This document shows, one piece after another, positions 17,758 through 26,325 of a stretch of DNA of 64,000 nucleotides. This DNA is from Arachidicoccus sp. (lineage in GTDB: Bacteria; Bacteroidota; Bacteroidia; Chitinophagales; Chitinophagaceae), in NCBI GenBank assembly GCA_028283605.1, contig JAPWKH010000014.1, forward strand, positions 62,001 through 126,000, in the 5' to 3' direction. A model generated the notes under the pieces. That model was not told the origin of the DNA and searched no databases. It saw only the letters and a program-made list of their open reading frames with translations. Positions within the stretch are counted from its first letter, which is position 1; the number at the start of each line of letters is the position of its first letter. The translations under genes were made by a program, and so were the position numbers.

Positions 17758-17834
17758 TTGCTTTTCTCATTTTTGCAATCAGCTGACCTATAATTACGGA
17801 ATGGGTTCGTGCGGACACGAACCACGGCGGAAAA
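17758..17834. repeat. Direct repeat, right copy
   Basis: Second copy of the 16919-16994 block, same orientation, 77 bp. Its right part makes a perfect 8-bp hairpin GGTTCGTG-CGGA-CACGAACC. With the left copy it brackets about 760 bp containing only the AT-rich lipoprotein gene and the hairpin at 17680. Confidence 0.85.
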
Positions 17835-17872
17835 AGAGAAATACCGAAAGATATCAAAAATCTTACGGTATT
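17835..17872 (-). terminator. Terminator of the blaI-M56 operon
   Basis: Downstream of the M56 stop codon (minus strand) the arms AATACCG-AAGAT and ATCTT-CGGTATT pair, with one mismatch and a short A-rich loop. On the minus strand they are followed by a T-rich tract (TTTCTCTTTTT). Confidence 0.65.
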
Positions 17873-17900
17873 ATTATCTTATTTGTTACATATGAGTTTT

Positions 17901-19124
17901 CTATTGAAGAGTTGGGTAGTATTTAGCCAATGTGTCTTTAGATACAATTTCAACCTGTTCATCAGTAGAGTCTAATTCATTTATAACTTTGATTTTTACA
18001 TATCTTTTCCCATTAATTATTGTATCAGTTGGCTTGGTATTTGGCTTAATTTTATAATAGATTCTGTATGATATTTGATTATTAATTGAAGTATCTTTTA
18101 TAATCTTAGGAGGAGCAAATTTCTTTACCTCTTTATCTTTTACAACTTTAGGGGGAGCAAATTTTTTTACCTCTTTCCGGGCAATAATTTTTTTGCCTGT
18201 ATCTTGAATAATAAAAGTTGGAAGATGAATATTGGTATTTTTTTCTTTAACTGTATTTTTGCTAAAACCCAAGATCAATGCCCCAGTAATTGGAATAATA
18301 AGGAACTTTAGCAACAATGCTTTTGATTGTTTTGTTTTTTTTGTCATCATGATAAAACGTTTTTTGGTGATTGAATAACTGGAGCTGCTTACCAATTTCG
18401 AAATGGGTGCTTGTAGAATTTTTGTTAGTAATAGATGTTGATAACCGGTTACATTATTTTTACGAACAACAACATCATCCGCTATAAATTCATGATTTAT
18501 TTGAATCGCTTTTTTATACAGAAATACAAAAGGATTTATCCATAGAAAAACCTTAATCAATTCAATAAAGAGAATATCTATACTATGTTTTTCTTTTGAA
18601 TGCACGGTTTCATGTAAGAAAATTTCTTCATTAATAATATCGTCAACATAATCATTTTCTGCGAGAAAAATATAATTGAAGAAAGAAAATGAAACATTGT
18701 TATGGGGAACAGATACCAATGAATATTTGTCGTTTTTTTGAATGATATTACTTGAAATAAGTTCTTTGATTTGATATAAATTCATTATAAATCTTATCAG
18801 CAAGATCAATGTAATTATTGCATAAATTATCCAAGTAATATTTGAAAGATTAAGAGAACTTTCATGAAGAGTATTATTTATTAATTTTTCGGATGGCGAA
18901 TATTGTACTTTGAAATTTTTATTTGGTAAAATTATTTCTTTGATATCTGCTATTTTTAGTATTTGTATTTTACAAGAAATTAAAGGAATAATCCAAGAAA
19001 TTATCCATGCAAACAACAAATAAAATCTGTTGAATTGATGTATCTTTTCCTTTTCAAGAAAGAAAAAATACACGCCGAGCAATATACCGGAACATACAAT
19101 GGATTTAATTAAATAGATAATCAT
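17901..19124 (-). CDS. M56-family (BlaR1/MecR1-like) membrane metallopeptidase
   Basis: A sensor-protease that would cleave the co-encoded BlaI repressor. The 407-aa protein has N-terminal helices (about 1-25, 30-50 and 95-115), then the M56 zinc site HETVHSKEKH (HExxH variant, about residue 190) and FLWINPFVFLYKKAIQINHEFIADD with the downstream zinc Glu. Another helix near 265-285 leads to a periplasmic tail. The tail has a tandem repeat of EVKKFAPPK(V/I)(V/I)KD and no beta-lactam-binding domain, so the ligand is unknown. It overlaps blaI by four bases (ATGA). Confidence 0.9.
   Translation of the reverse strand: MIIYLIKSIVCSGILLGVYFFFLEKEKIHQFNRFYLLFAWIISWIIPLISCKIQILKIADIKEIILPNKNFKVQYSPSEKLINNTLHESSLNLSNITWIIYAIITLILLIRFIMNLYQIKELISSNIIQKNDKYSLVSVPHNNVSFSFFNYIFLAENDYVDDIINEEIFLHETVHSKEKHSIDILFIELIKVFLWINPFVFLYKKAIQINHEFIADDVVVRKNNVTGYQHLLLTKILQAPISKLVSSSSYSITKKRFIMMTKKTKQSKALLLKFLIIPITGALILGFSKNTVKEKNTNIHLPTFIIQDTGKKIIARKEVKKFAPPKVVKDKEVKKFAPPKIIKDTSINNQISYRIYYKIKPNTKPTDTIINGKRYVKIKVINELDSTDEQVEIVSKDTLAKYYPTLQ
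18096..18175. repeat. Short tandem repeat inside the M56 gene
   Basis: Two adjacent near-identical units of about 40 bp encode two copies of KEVKKFAPPK(V/I)(V/I)KD in the periplasmic tail. They look like a recent in-frame duplication. Confidence 0.75.
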
Positions 19125-19492
19125 TGCTTTGATTTTTTAATCTGTTCATTAATGATTTTTTTTAAATCTTCTAATTCTTCAGTTGATAGCTTTCCGTTTT
19201 GGGTAAAGAAGGATGCAAATTGTAATGCCGAATTATCAAAAAACTGTTCAATAATTCCATTTACATGTTTTGAAAAATATTGTGCTTTGCTTACCAATGG
19301 ATAATATTGTCTGGAATTGCCGAATGTTTTATATGCGACAAAACCCTTGTCCTGCATTCGTTTCAACAAGGTAGCTATAGTTGTAGGTGCTGGCTTTGGC
19401 TCATCAAAACTTTCAATCAAGTCTTTCATGAAGATTTTTTTTGCCCGCCATATATATTCCATTAAATTTTCTTCCGATTTGGTTAATTTCAT
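19121..19492 (-). CDS. BlaI/MecI/CopY-family repressor
   Basis: A 123-aa winged-helix repressor: MKLTKSEENLMEYIWRAKKIFMKDLIE, then PAPTTIATLLKRMQDKGFVAYK (recognition helix and wing, about residues 31-52), and a C-terminal dimerisation helix. This is the standard BlaI layout. It binds TACA-N2-TGTA-type dyads, and such a dyad lies in its own promoter (19520-19541). The M56 peptidase is encoded directly downstream and likely inactivates it by cleavage. The regulated targets beyond this operon are not visible in the window. Confidence 0.93.
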   Translation of the reverse strand: MKLTKSEENLMEYIWRAKKIFMKDLIESFDEPKPAPTTIATLLKRMQDKGFVAYKTFGNSRQYYPLVSKAQYFSKHVNGIIEQFFDNSALQFASFFTQNGKLSTEELEDLKKIINEQIKKSKQ

Positions 19493-19519
19493 CTTATTTT
19501 ATTTCTATTTATTTAGAAT

Positions 19520-19541
19520 TTATTCTACAAATGTAGAATAA
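19520..19541 (-). promoter_or_regulatory. BlaI operator overlapping the -7 promoter box
   Basis: A 22-bp palindrome with 10-bp arms TTATTCTACA / TGTAGAATAA about a 2-bp centre. On the minus strand its middle is TACATTTG (19528-19535), an exact TANNTTTG -7 box. TTTG (-33 box) lies exactly 19 bp upstream at 19555-19558. Repressor binding would therefore block sigma contact. Confidence 0.85.
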
Positions 19542-19685
19542 TAAATTAATTCTCCAAATTATTTTATATATTTTTTTCTTATTAGCAGCTATCCTTCAGA
19601 GACCGATGACTTCATCGAAAGCTGTTTTCAATTGATAATATGACATTATGGAAGGGGTATTATATAGCTTTTTGAATAATGAATT

Positions 19686-19836
19686 TGCGTTGAGCGCGTA
19701 ATGGCGCAGCGCGGCATCCTTTTACGAAGCGTTGGATGTTGTGCGGTGGGCAAAAGATACAGTGCGTAGACCGACCTGAGCCGCTGCCGTAGGGTTTTGA
19801 TTTTGTTTTGAGCGGCGAAGGACACGCCCTGAAAAA
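19686..19836 (+). repeat. GC-rich dispersed intergenic element, copy B
   Basis: A 151-bp block in the 353-bp gap between blaI and pnuC. It begins TTGCGTTGAGCGCG like copy A. It shares with copy C the long word GCGCAGCGCGGCATCCTTTT, then CGAAGCGTTGG, GGGCAAAAGATA and AGACCGAC, and ends ACACGCCCTGAAAA. The rest of the gap (19560-19685) holds a short CGATGA/TCATCG hairpin and nothing else recognisable. Confidence 0.75.
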
Positions 19837-19845
19837 ATAAAAAAA

Positions 19846-20499
19846 TCAGGATATGCTTATTTGTTTTTGATAAGATTTAATCCATCCGTATAATCCATAC
19901 GCGGCGATGATAAATAAGATACCGTATTCGAGTGAGATGAAGAGTACGTGTTTTGCAGCGTACACAAATACACAAATAAAATCAACCAAGACCCACAGCG
20001 CCCAGTTTTCTATGATGCGTTTTGCCAGTAAAATATTGGCTACAATACTGCATACGCTGATGAACGAGTCGATAAACGGGAAAGCTGCCGGAACGGGGAA
20101 TAAACGCGGAAGAATGTGATGTATATTTTTTATGGTAAAGCCCATGATGATTTCTGATACTATAATGATGAGTATAACGAGAAGCCTGTTTTTATTAGAG
20201 AGCATGGTTACGGGCTTTTCAGAAGTATGTTGTTTAGCCCATTTGACCCAGCCATAAATACTGATGCCGAAAAAATAGATTTGCAAGAACATGTCGGAAT
20301 ACAATCGCACCTGATAAAATATAATAAAAAAGCAGATGATATTGATAAGCCCTGCCGGCCAGTTCCATATATTTTCTTTTGCTGCCAGCCATACACATAG
20401 TAAACCGAAGCAGGTGCCGGTAAATTCGATATAGCTTAGTTGATAACCTAAGATGGTGATAAAGGTATTGTGTGTATCAAAGAAATTCAAGGGATTCAT
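19846..20499 (-). CDS. pnuC: Nicotinamide riboside transporter, PnuC family
   Basis: An inner-membrane facilitator of vitamin B3 riboside uptake. The 217-aa protein has about seven hydrophobic helices. Signature parts are YIEFTGTCFGLLCVWLAAKENIWNWPAGLIN (about 24-54), YSDMFLQIYFFGISIYGWVKW (65-85) and WALWVLVDFICVFVYAAKHV (165-185), all typical of PnuC. It overlaps the 3' end of the upstream nnr gene by 23 bp, so the pair is co-translated. The neighbour repairs NAD(P)H hydrates, which fits a NAD-cofactor operon. In some genomes PnuC homologues carry other vitamins such as thiamine. Confidence 0.92.
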   Translation of the reverse strand: MNPLNFFDTHNTFITILGYQLSYIEFTGTCFGLLCVWLAAKENIWNWPAGLINIICFFIIFYQVRLYSDMFLQIYFFGISIYGWVKWAKQHTSEKPVTMLSNKNRLLVILIIIVSEIIMGFTIKNIHHILPRLFPVPAAFPFIDSFISVCSIVANILLAKRIIENWALWVLVDFICVFVYAAKHVLFISLEYGILFIIAAYGLYGWIKSYQKQISIS

Positions 20500-22000
20500 C
20501 TTGTTGTTGAATTTGTAAAAAAGCTTTTCCTAAGTTGTCAATAATATCACCTGCAATCAATGCTTCCTGCGATAATATTTTGGCAGCTATATCGCCCGAA
20601 AGTCCATGTATATAAACGCCAAGCAATGCAGCTTCTTCGGAAGTATAACCCTGCGCCAGTAAACCGGTGATGATTCCGGTAAGCACATCGCCACTGCCTG
20701 CTGTTGCCATGCCCGCGTTGCCTGTAAGATTGTAAAAACATTTTCCCTGTGGTGTACATATGGCCGTGCGATGGCCTTTTAAAACGATTATAATTTTATG
20801 TTCAATTGCTTTCTGAACGGCTACATTGGCTTGCTCTACAGTAGAGGTTGCAGCGCCGAATAATCTTTCAAATTCTTTTGGATGAGGCGTGATGATTGAA
20901 TTTTCTTGTATTGATGAAAGCAAGTTTTTATTTTCTGAAATGATATTCAACGCATCTGCATCAATAACAAGCGGAGATGTATATTCCGATAAAAATGACC
21001 AAAGTGCTGTTACTGATTTTTTATCTGTGCCGAAGCCGGGCCCGATACCGATAACAGCATTTTCATTGGCAGTGATATGTTCTATATAATTTTCGCCGGC
21101 AGGTTCAAACATAGCCTCCGGCACAAGTGTTTGAAGTATTTCATAACCGCATTGCGGCGATTGAATGAAAACCTTTCCTGCACCGGAACGCAAGGCTGCT
21201 TTTGTACTCATGGCGATAGCGCCGATTTTTCCGTAACTGCCGCCGACTAAAATTGCCGTGCCAAATGTTCCCTTATGGCTGAAAGGATTTCTCGTTTTGT
21301 AAAAGCCCCTTATAAAATTTATGTCGGAGGTATAAAAGTCAGAATCGGTTTTTTCTTCAAAATTCGTATTTAACCGGATGTTAAGTATTTGAATTTTTCC
21401 GGCATATTTTGCAGATTCAGGATGAAGAAAACTTCTTTTGTACACTTGAAAACTTAATGTATAATCAGCTTTGAAAATTACTGATTTTTCATCCGGTAAC
21501 GTATCTGTAAAAAGCCCTGAAGGAATGTCTATCGAAATTTTTGCGCAGGATAATGTATTCAGCAATTCTATTCTACCAGCAATTGCCCCATCTATATTCC
21601 TGTTTAATCCTGTGCCAAAAATTGCATCGATAATTACAGCATTCTGCGGTATCTGATGTAATAATGTTTCTGAAAAATTCGCAATATGCTGCGGCTCATA
21701 TTCTTCTAAAAGCTTCAGATTTATTTTTGCATCTTCTGAAAAATTATTATCCGAATTAACTAAAATAGCTTTCGCATCATAAGTGTCTTCGATTAGCAAT
21801 CGTGTCAAAGCCAATCCGTCTCCACCGTTATTTCCATTGCCGCAGAAAATATAGAACTGTGTTTTTTCCGAAAAATTGTTTTTAACCCATGTAAGACAAG
21901 CATGTGCCGCACGTTCCATTAAAGCATGTGAGGAAATGTTTTGTTCTTCAATTGTTGCCTTATCCCATTCGCGGATTTGAGAAGATGAAAAAACTTTCAT
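20477..22000 (-). CDS. nnr: Bifunctional NAD(P)H-hydrate epimerase / ADP-dependent dehydratase
   Basis: A cytosolic metabolite-repair enzyme that restores damaged NAD(P)H. The N-terminal YjeF_N epimerase domain covers about residues 1-215 (MKVFSSSQIREWDKATIEE, FCGNGNNGGDGLALTRLL, DAIFGTGLNR, SIDIPSGLFTD). The C-terminal ribokinase-like dehydratase covers about 230-507 (GTAILVGGSYGKIGAIAMSTKAALRSGAGKV, IGPGFG, LVIDADALN, ITPHPKEFERL, NAGMATAGSGDVLTGIITG). The 507-aa fused form is standard in bacteria. First gene of the pair with pnuC. Confidence 0.95.
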   Translation of the reverse strand: MKVFSSSQIREWDKATIEEQNISSHALMERAAHACLTWVKNNFSEKTQFYIFCGNGNNGGDGLALTRLLIEDTYDAKAILVNSDNNFSEDAKINLKLLEEYEPQHIANFSETLLHQIPQNAVIIDAIFGTGLNRNIDGAIAGRIELLNTLSCAKISIDIPSGLFTDTLPDEKSVIFKADYTLSFQVYKRSFLHPESAKYAGKIQILNIRLNTNFEEKTDSDFYTSDINFIRGFYKTRNPFSHKGTFGTAILVGGSYGKIGAIAMSTKAALRSGAGKVFIQSPQCGYEILQTLVPEAMFEPAGENYIEHITANENAVIGIGPGFGTDKKSVTALWSFLSEYTSPLVIDADALNIISENKNLLSSIQENSIITPHPKEFERLFGAATSTVEQANVAVQKAIEHKIIIVLKGHRTAICTPQGKCFYNLTGNAGMATAGSGDVLTGIITGLLAQGYTSEEAALLGVYIHGLSGDIAAKILSQEALIAGDIIDNLGKAFLQIQQQDESLEFL

Positions 22001-22024
22001 AGCTACCGGTATTGATATAAAAAA

Positions 22025-22798
22025 TTATTGAGCGAATACTTCTTTCAAAAATTCCAGCATATATTGCCATGAGCGTTTATCGGCTTTTTCGTTGTATGCT
22101 GCTCCTTTACTATTGTCGTTCCCGGCGCTTTTATCGGTAAAAGAATGTACGGCATGTCCGAAATAATCCATTTGATAATCTGCATTGCGCGTTTCCATTT
22201 CCTTTCTGAAATTCACATCGGCATTCGCAGGCTGGAACGGATCGTTATTCCCGTGGCAAATTAAAAGTTTAGGATTGATGCTTGCAGCAGAACCGGAAGG
22301 GTCGGGTAGGAGTGCACCATGAAAAGACACAATTCCTTTTATCGGAAAATTATTTCTTGCAGCTGAGATTGCTCCAAAACCGCCAAAACAATAACCGATT
22401 ACAACTATCTTATTTGCGTCAGCACCTTGCTTTATTATTTCATTAACGGCAGCTTGTATGCGTGCGAGATAAGTCTGATAATCTTTGCCTTCATATTGTT
22501 TTGCTAATTGCCCTGCTTCTTTTGCATCTTTCGGATGAATGCCTTTTCCGTAAATATCTGCATCGAGCGCATAATATCCCAATGCTCCCAATCTGTCAGC
22601 AGTGTTTTTTTCATGATCTGTAATGCCCATCCACGCATGTATAATTACGATTCCCGGCGCTTTATGAGTTGTAGGCTTTACTAAATAGCCTTCGAGTAAT
22701 GTGTTACCTTGTTTGTAATCAACTGTATGCTTATCGTTTTGCGAAACGCAGGAACTAAGTATTGCTGCAGAAAGTACGGATGAAATAATCGCTTTCAT
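22025..22798 (-). CDS. Dienelactone-hydrolase-family lipoprotein
   Basis: An alpha/beta hydrolase of 257 aa. The N-terminal signal with lipobox ILSSC (Cys17) makes it an exported lipoprotein, unlike cytosolic DLH enzymes. Visible family parts are PGIVIIHAWMGITDHEKNTADRLGALGYYALDADIYG, the nucleophile elbow GYCFGG (Cys nucleophile, about residue 139), ICHGNNDPFQP (catalytic Asp region) and FGHAVHSFTD (catalytic His). Substrate unknown. It is 24 bp downstream of nnr on the same strand but has no obvious functional link to it. Confidence 0.88.
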   Translation of the reverse strand: MKAIISSVLSAAILSSCVSQNDKHTVDYKQGNTLLEGYLVKPTTHKAPGIVIIHAWMGITDHEKNTADRLGALGYYALDADIYGKGIHPKDAKEAGQLAKQYEGKDYQTYLARIQAAVNEIIKQGADANKIVVIGYCFGGFGAISAARNNFPIKGIVSFHGALLPDPSGSAASINPKLLICHGNNDPFQPANADVNFRKEMETRNADYQMDYFGHAVHSFTDKSAGNDNSKGAAYNEKADKRSWQYMLEFLKEVFAQ

Positions 22799-22861
22799 TT
22801 GAAATGTTTTATATCCAAAATTAAGAATAATGTGCTGAACTGTTTTATGCTAATCAAAACA

Positions 22862-22873
22862 TGATATAAATCA
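22862..22873. promoter_or_regulatory. FNR-like palindrome upstream of ompW
   Basis: TGATATAAATCA has the TGAT-N4-ATCA dyad form of CRP/FNR-family operators and lies 74 bp before the ompW ATG. The identical 12-mer occurs at 28026 upstream of the oxidase operon, and both are followed by the word TATCAGGTTG(T/C)GCC. Confidence 0.5.
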
Positions 22874-22947
22874 GCTATCAGGTTGTGCCAAATCATTTTA
22901 TATCATACTACACTGTAAGACCTTTGTTGTATATTAAATTCCTAATT

Positions 22948-23568
22948 ATGAAGAAGTTATTCATTACAAGTTTATTATTCATTACAACATGTACAATCTT
23001 CGCACAAAAACAAGGTGAATGGAGAATGAGATTACGCGGAACGTATGTTGTTCCCGATGCAAGTGCCGATATTACAACCATCGGCGGAAGCGTGGATATT
23101 TCCAAAACAGTTATTCCCGAATTGGACTTTACTTATTTCTTCGCTAACAGATTCTCGGCAAATCTTATTTTAGGTACAACAAAAAATAAAGTAACTGCGA
23201 CCAATACATCGCTCGGTAATGTTGAGTTAGGGCATGTATGGTTATTGCCGCCAACACTTACTTTCCTTTATCATCAGCCTTTGGGCGGCGACGTGTTGCC
23301 ATACATTGGAGCAGGTGTAAACTATACTGTTTTTTACAGCAAATCTTTCAGCGATCCTGTTACATACATCAGTTATAAAAACAGGTTTGGGTTTGCAATG
23401 CAGTTGGGTAGCGATTTCGACATCAGTAAGAAATGGTTTATCAATGTGGACATTAAAAAGATTTTACTCAAGACCAAGAACACAGTGCAGGCAGCAGGCG
23501 CAACGGTTTATTCCGATACAAAAATTAATCCGTGGCTTTTCAGTGCGGGAGTCGGTATAAAATTTTAA
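22948..23568 (+). CDS. ompW: OmpW-family outer-membrane protein
   Basis: A small eight-stranded beta-barrel of the outer membrane. Start at ATG 22948, giving the signal peptide MKKLFITSLLFITTCTIFAQ; an in-frame upstream start would place 21 extra residues before it. The mature part reads GEWRMRLRGTYVVPD, PELDFTYFFANRFSANLILGTTKNKV, LLPPTLTFLYHQP, YIGAGVNYTVFY and INPWLFSAGVGIKF, the OmpW/AlkL strand pattern ending in Phe. The 206-aa length fits. In enterobacteria ompW is FNR-controlled, and an FNR-like dyad lies upstream here too. Confidence 0.92.
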   Translation: MKKLFITSLLFITTCTIFAQKQGEWRMRLRGTYVVPDASADITTIGGSVDISKTVIPELDFTYFFANRFSANLILGTTKNKVTATNTSLGNVELGHVWLLPPTLTFLYHQPLGGDVLPYIGAGVNYTVFYSKSFSDPVTYISYKNRFGFAMQLGSDFDISKKWFINVDIKKILLKTKNTVQAAGATVYSDTKINPWLFSAGVGIKF

Positions 23569-23600
23569 GGGTTACAGGTGTTTATTAATTTAGTGCAAAG

Positions 23601-23630
23601 CTCCTTTTCTTTAATGAAAGGGAGTTTTTA
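23601..23630 (+). terminator. Terminator after ompW
   Basis: CTCCTTTTC pairs with GAAAGGGAG (one G-T pair) across a short loop and is followed by TTTTTATT, 32 bp after the ompW stop. Confidence 0.7.
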
Positions 23631-23717
23631 TTGGATAAGATCAGGAAATTGATGATGATATAATTAATAGACGCCGACAAATAGTATATTTTGTAACTTG
23701 CCGTACACATCAACGTC

Positions 23718-25670
23718 ATGAACGACAAAAGAAACCTATACGAAGAAAAATATTTCGTTAACGGCAGCAAAGCCGTATGGAATTATTCGCTGTTTACAGA
23801 TGATGATATTCGCGATTACCAATACGGCATTCATTGCAGGCTCTATGAATTATTCGGCAATAAACAATTAACTGTTCTCAACACAAAGGGAACCTATTTT
23901 GCCGTATGGGCGCCAAATGCTCTAAAGGTATATATTGTAGGTGATTTTAATAATTGGACTGATGAAAAACATGAGCTTATAGTAAGGCAGGATTCTTCCG
24001 GTATTTGGGAAGGATTTATTCCGCACGTTGCTCCCGGAGAACTATATAAATACCGCATAAAAACTTCCAAAGGGGAATTGATATACAAAGCAGATCCTTT
24101 TGCCAATTTTGCGGAGCTCAGGCCGCAAACGGCTTCCATTACATATCATTTTAATTATAACTGGCAAGATGATTTATGGCTGAAGAAGCGAAAAAAAGTT
24201 AATGCGCTGAACGCACCGATTTCTGTTTATGAAGTTCATTTAGCAAGCTGGATGCGTCCGGATAAGCATGACGAAGAATCATACAATTCTTATCAGAATA
24301 TGATTGAACTATTGGTGCCATACGTAAAAGAAATGGGCTTTACACATGTGGAATTTATGCCGGTCATGGAACATCCGTTCGATGGAAGCTGGGGCTATCA
24401 GGATACAGGCTATTTTGCTCCGACAAGCCGCTTCGGTAAGCCGGAAGATTTTATGCGATTGGTAGATGCTTTTCACAACGAAAATATAGGCGTAATACTC
24501 GATTGGGTTCCTTCGCATTTTCCGGCAGATGCACACGGCTTATTTATGTTTGACGGCGAGCATACTTATGAATATGCTGATGTGCGCAAGGGATTTCATC
24601 CGGATTGGAATTCCTATATCTTTAATTATTCGAGAGGAGAAGTAAGAAGTTTTCTATTGAGCAGCGCACATTTTTGGTGCGATGTTTTTCACATAGATGG
24701 CATACGTGTTGATGCCGTAAGTTCCATATTGCGCCTTGATTACAGCAGGCAGAGCGGTCAATGGGAAGCCAATGAGTTTGGCGGCAACGGCAATTTGGAA
24801 GCTATTGCTTTTGTGAAACTGTTGAACGAAACTTTATACAAAAATTTCCCTTACATACAAACCATTGCGGAAGAATCCACAGATTGGCCCGGCATCAGTA
24901 AACCAACTTATGAAGAAGGGCTTGGATTTGGCATGAAATGGATGATGGGCTGGATGCACGATACGCTGGATTATTTTAAACAAGAGCCTTATAATAGAGC
25001 GCGTTACCAGAATGATTTTACATTCAGCATGGCATATTATTACAACGAAAATTTTATGCTGCCGCTGAGCCACGATGAAGTTGTACATGGCAAAAGTCCT
25101 ATGTTGTACAAAATGCCCGGCGATGACTGGCAAAAATTTGCTAATCTCCGGCTGCTGTATGCTTATATGTATTTTCATCCCGGTGCAAAATTATTATTCA
25201 TGGGTAATGAATTTGCAGCTACACAGGAATGGAATTACAAAACGGAATTGCAATGGGATTTACTGATGTGGCCGAGCCATCAAGGCATGAAGGAATGTGT
25301 AACAAGATTAAACCAATTATACCGGCAGGAAAATGCTTTGTATGAAAAACAATTTGAGCGAGATGGGTTTGAATGGATTGATCTGAAACATGAACAGGAA
25401 TGCGTCATCGCTTTTAAACGAAAAGGGCTGACATCCAAAGATGATATATTGGTAATATTAAACCTGACGCCGGAAGTGCGCTGGAACTGGAAAATAAATG
25501 TTTTTGGGAAATCAAAATGGTCGGAAATATTTAACAGCGATAGCATAGAATTCTGGGGTTCAGGCGATGTGTACAATGTCGATATTCAAATGGAAGAAAT
25601 TGATAAAGAGAGGAAATATTATACGATGAATGTACATTTACCGCCGCTTGGGTTAATTGCTTTGAAATAA
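23718..25670 (+). CDS. glgB: 1,4-alpha-glucan branching enzyme
   Basis: Makes alpha-1,6 branches in glycogen; cytosolic GH13 enzyme. An N-terminal CBM48 module (GTYFAVWAPNALKVYIVGDFNNW) is at about residues 55-80. The catalytic barrel shows FMPVMEHPFDGSWGYQDTGYFAPTSRFG, DWVPSHFPADAHGL, HIDGIRVDAVSSIL (nucleophile Asp), IAEEST (acid/base Glu) and LPLSHDEVVHGK. A C-terminal beta domain completes the 650-aa protein. No other glycogen genes are next to it. The start ATG at 23718 is well placed and no alternative is needed. Confidence 0.96.
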   Translation: MNDKRNLYEEKYFVNGSKAVWNYSLFTDDDIRDYQYGIHCRLYELFGNKQLTVLNTKGTYFAVWAPNALKVYIVGDFNNWTDEKHELIVRQDSSGIWEGFIPHVAPGELYKYRIKTSKGELIYKADPFANFAELRPQTASITYHFNYNWQDDLWLKKRKKVNALNAPISVYEVHLASWMRPDKHDEESYNSYQNMIELLVPYVKEMGFTHVEFMPVMEHPFDGSWGYQDTGYFAPTSRFGKPEDFMRLVDAFHNENIGVILDWVPSHFPADAHGLFMFDGEHTYEYADVRKGFHPDWNSYIFNYSRGEVRSFLLSSAHFWCDVFHIDGIRVDAVSSILRLDYSRQSGQWEANEFGGNGNLEAIAFVKLLNETLYKNFPYIQTIAEESTDWPGISKPTYEEGLGFGMKWMMGWMHDTLDYFKQEPYNRARYQNDFTFSMAYYYNENFMLPLSHDEVVHGKSPMLYKMPGDDWQKFANLRLLYAYMYFHPGAKLLFMGNEFAATQEWNYKTELQWDLLMWPSHQGMKECVTRLNQLYRQENALYEKQFERDGFEWIDLKHEQECVIAFKRKGLTSKDDILVILNLTPEVRWNWKINVFGKSKWSEIFNSDSIEFWGSGDVYNVDIQMEEIDKERKYYTMNVHLPPLGLIALK

Positions 25671-25732
25671 ATTACTTTTAAAATCCGGCAATTGCAAAAT
25701 TTTATCATCAATGAAATGTTTGTAAAATAAAA

Positions 25733-26320
25733 ATGAAAAAAACAGTATTCATCTTTTTCGCAATCATACTTGTACAAAGCTGCGCTTCGCATAAATATGA
25801 AAATCCGCATATAGAAATTGTAACCAAAGTGGGCGATATTGAAATCGAGCTTTACCAAAAACAAGCGCCAAAAACTGTGGCTGCTTTTTTATCTTACATC
25901 GATTCAGGATTGTATAATAGTTCCTCTTTTTACCGTGTTTTAAATAATGATAATCAGGCGTCAGATGCATCTAAGTCAGAACTTATACAAGGCGGCATTT
26001 GGCAAATCAATCCTGATAAACTTGCAACACTCAAAGGCATTCCGCACGAAAGCACGGCACGAACCGGCATCAGGCATTTGAACGGCACGATTTCTCTTGC
26101 TCGTGAAGCGCCGGGTACTGCCAGCTCCGAATTTTTTATTTGCGTTGGAAATCAGCCGGGTTATGATTCCGGTGGTGTAAACAATCCTGATAAACTCGGC
26201 TATGCAGCATTTGGGAGAGTGGTTAAAGGAATGGATGTGGTTTTACAAATTTATAATATGAATGAGCGGAATCAATCCTTTACGCCGCCCGTACCGATTT
26301 ATGAGATTAAAAGATTATAG
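25733..26320 (+). CDS. Cyclophilin-type peptidyl-prolyl isomerase, lipoprotein
   Basis: Catalyses proline isomerisation in folding of exported proteins. The signal with lipobox LVQSC (Cys18) is followed at about residue 30 by VTKVGDIEIELYQKQAPKTVAAFLSYIDSGLYNSSSFYRVL, the cyclophilin start including the catalytic Arg. Then come LIQGGIW, GTISLAREAPGTASSEFFICVGNQPGYD and GYAAFGRVVKGMDVV. The 195-aa length is normal for a periplasmic PpiA-like protein. It is 63 bp after glgB, probably under its own control, and convergent with the histidine kinase gene. Confidence 0.94.
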   Translation: MKKTVFIFFAIILVQSCASHKYENPHIEIVTKVGDIEIELYQKQAPKTVAAFLSYIDSGLYNSSSFYRVLNNDNQASDASKSELIQGGIWQINPDKLATLKGIPHESTARTGIRHLNGTISLAREAPGTASSEFFICVGNQPGYDSGGVNNPDKLGYAAFGRVVKGMDVVLQIYNMNERNQSFTPPVPIYEIKRL

Positions 26321-26325
26321 GTATT

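Noticed and set aside
18096-18175. Possible CRISPR-like repeat
   Set aside because: It is an in-frame duplication encoding EVKKFAPPK twice, with no spacers.
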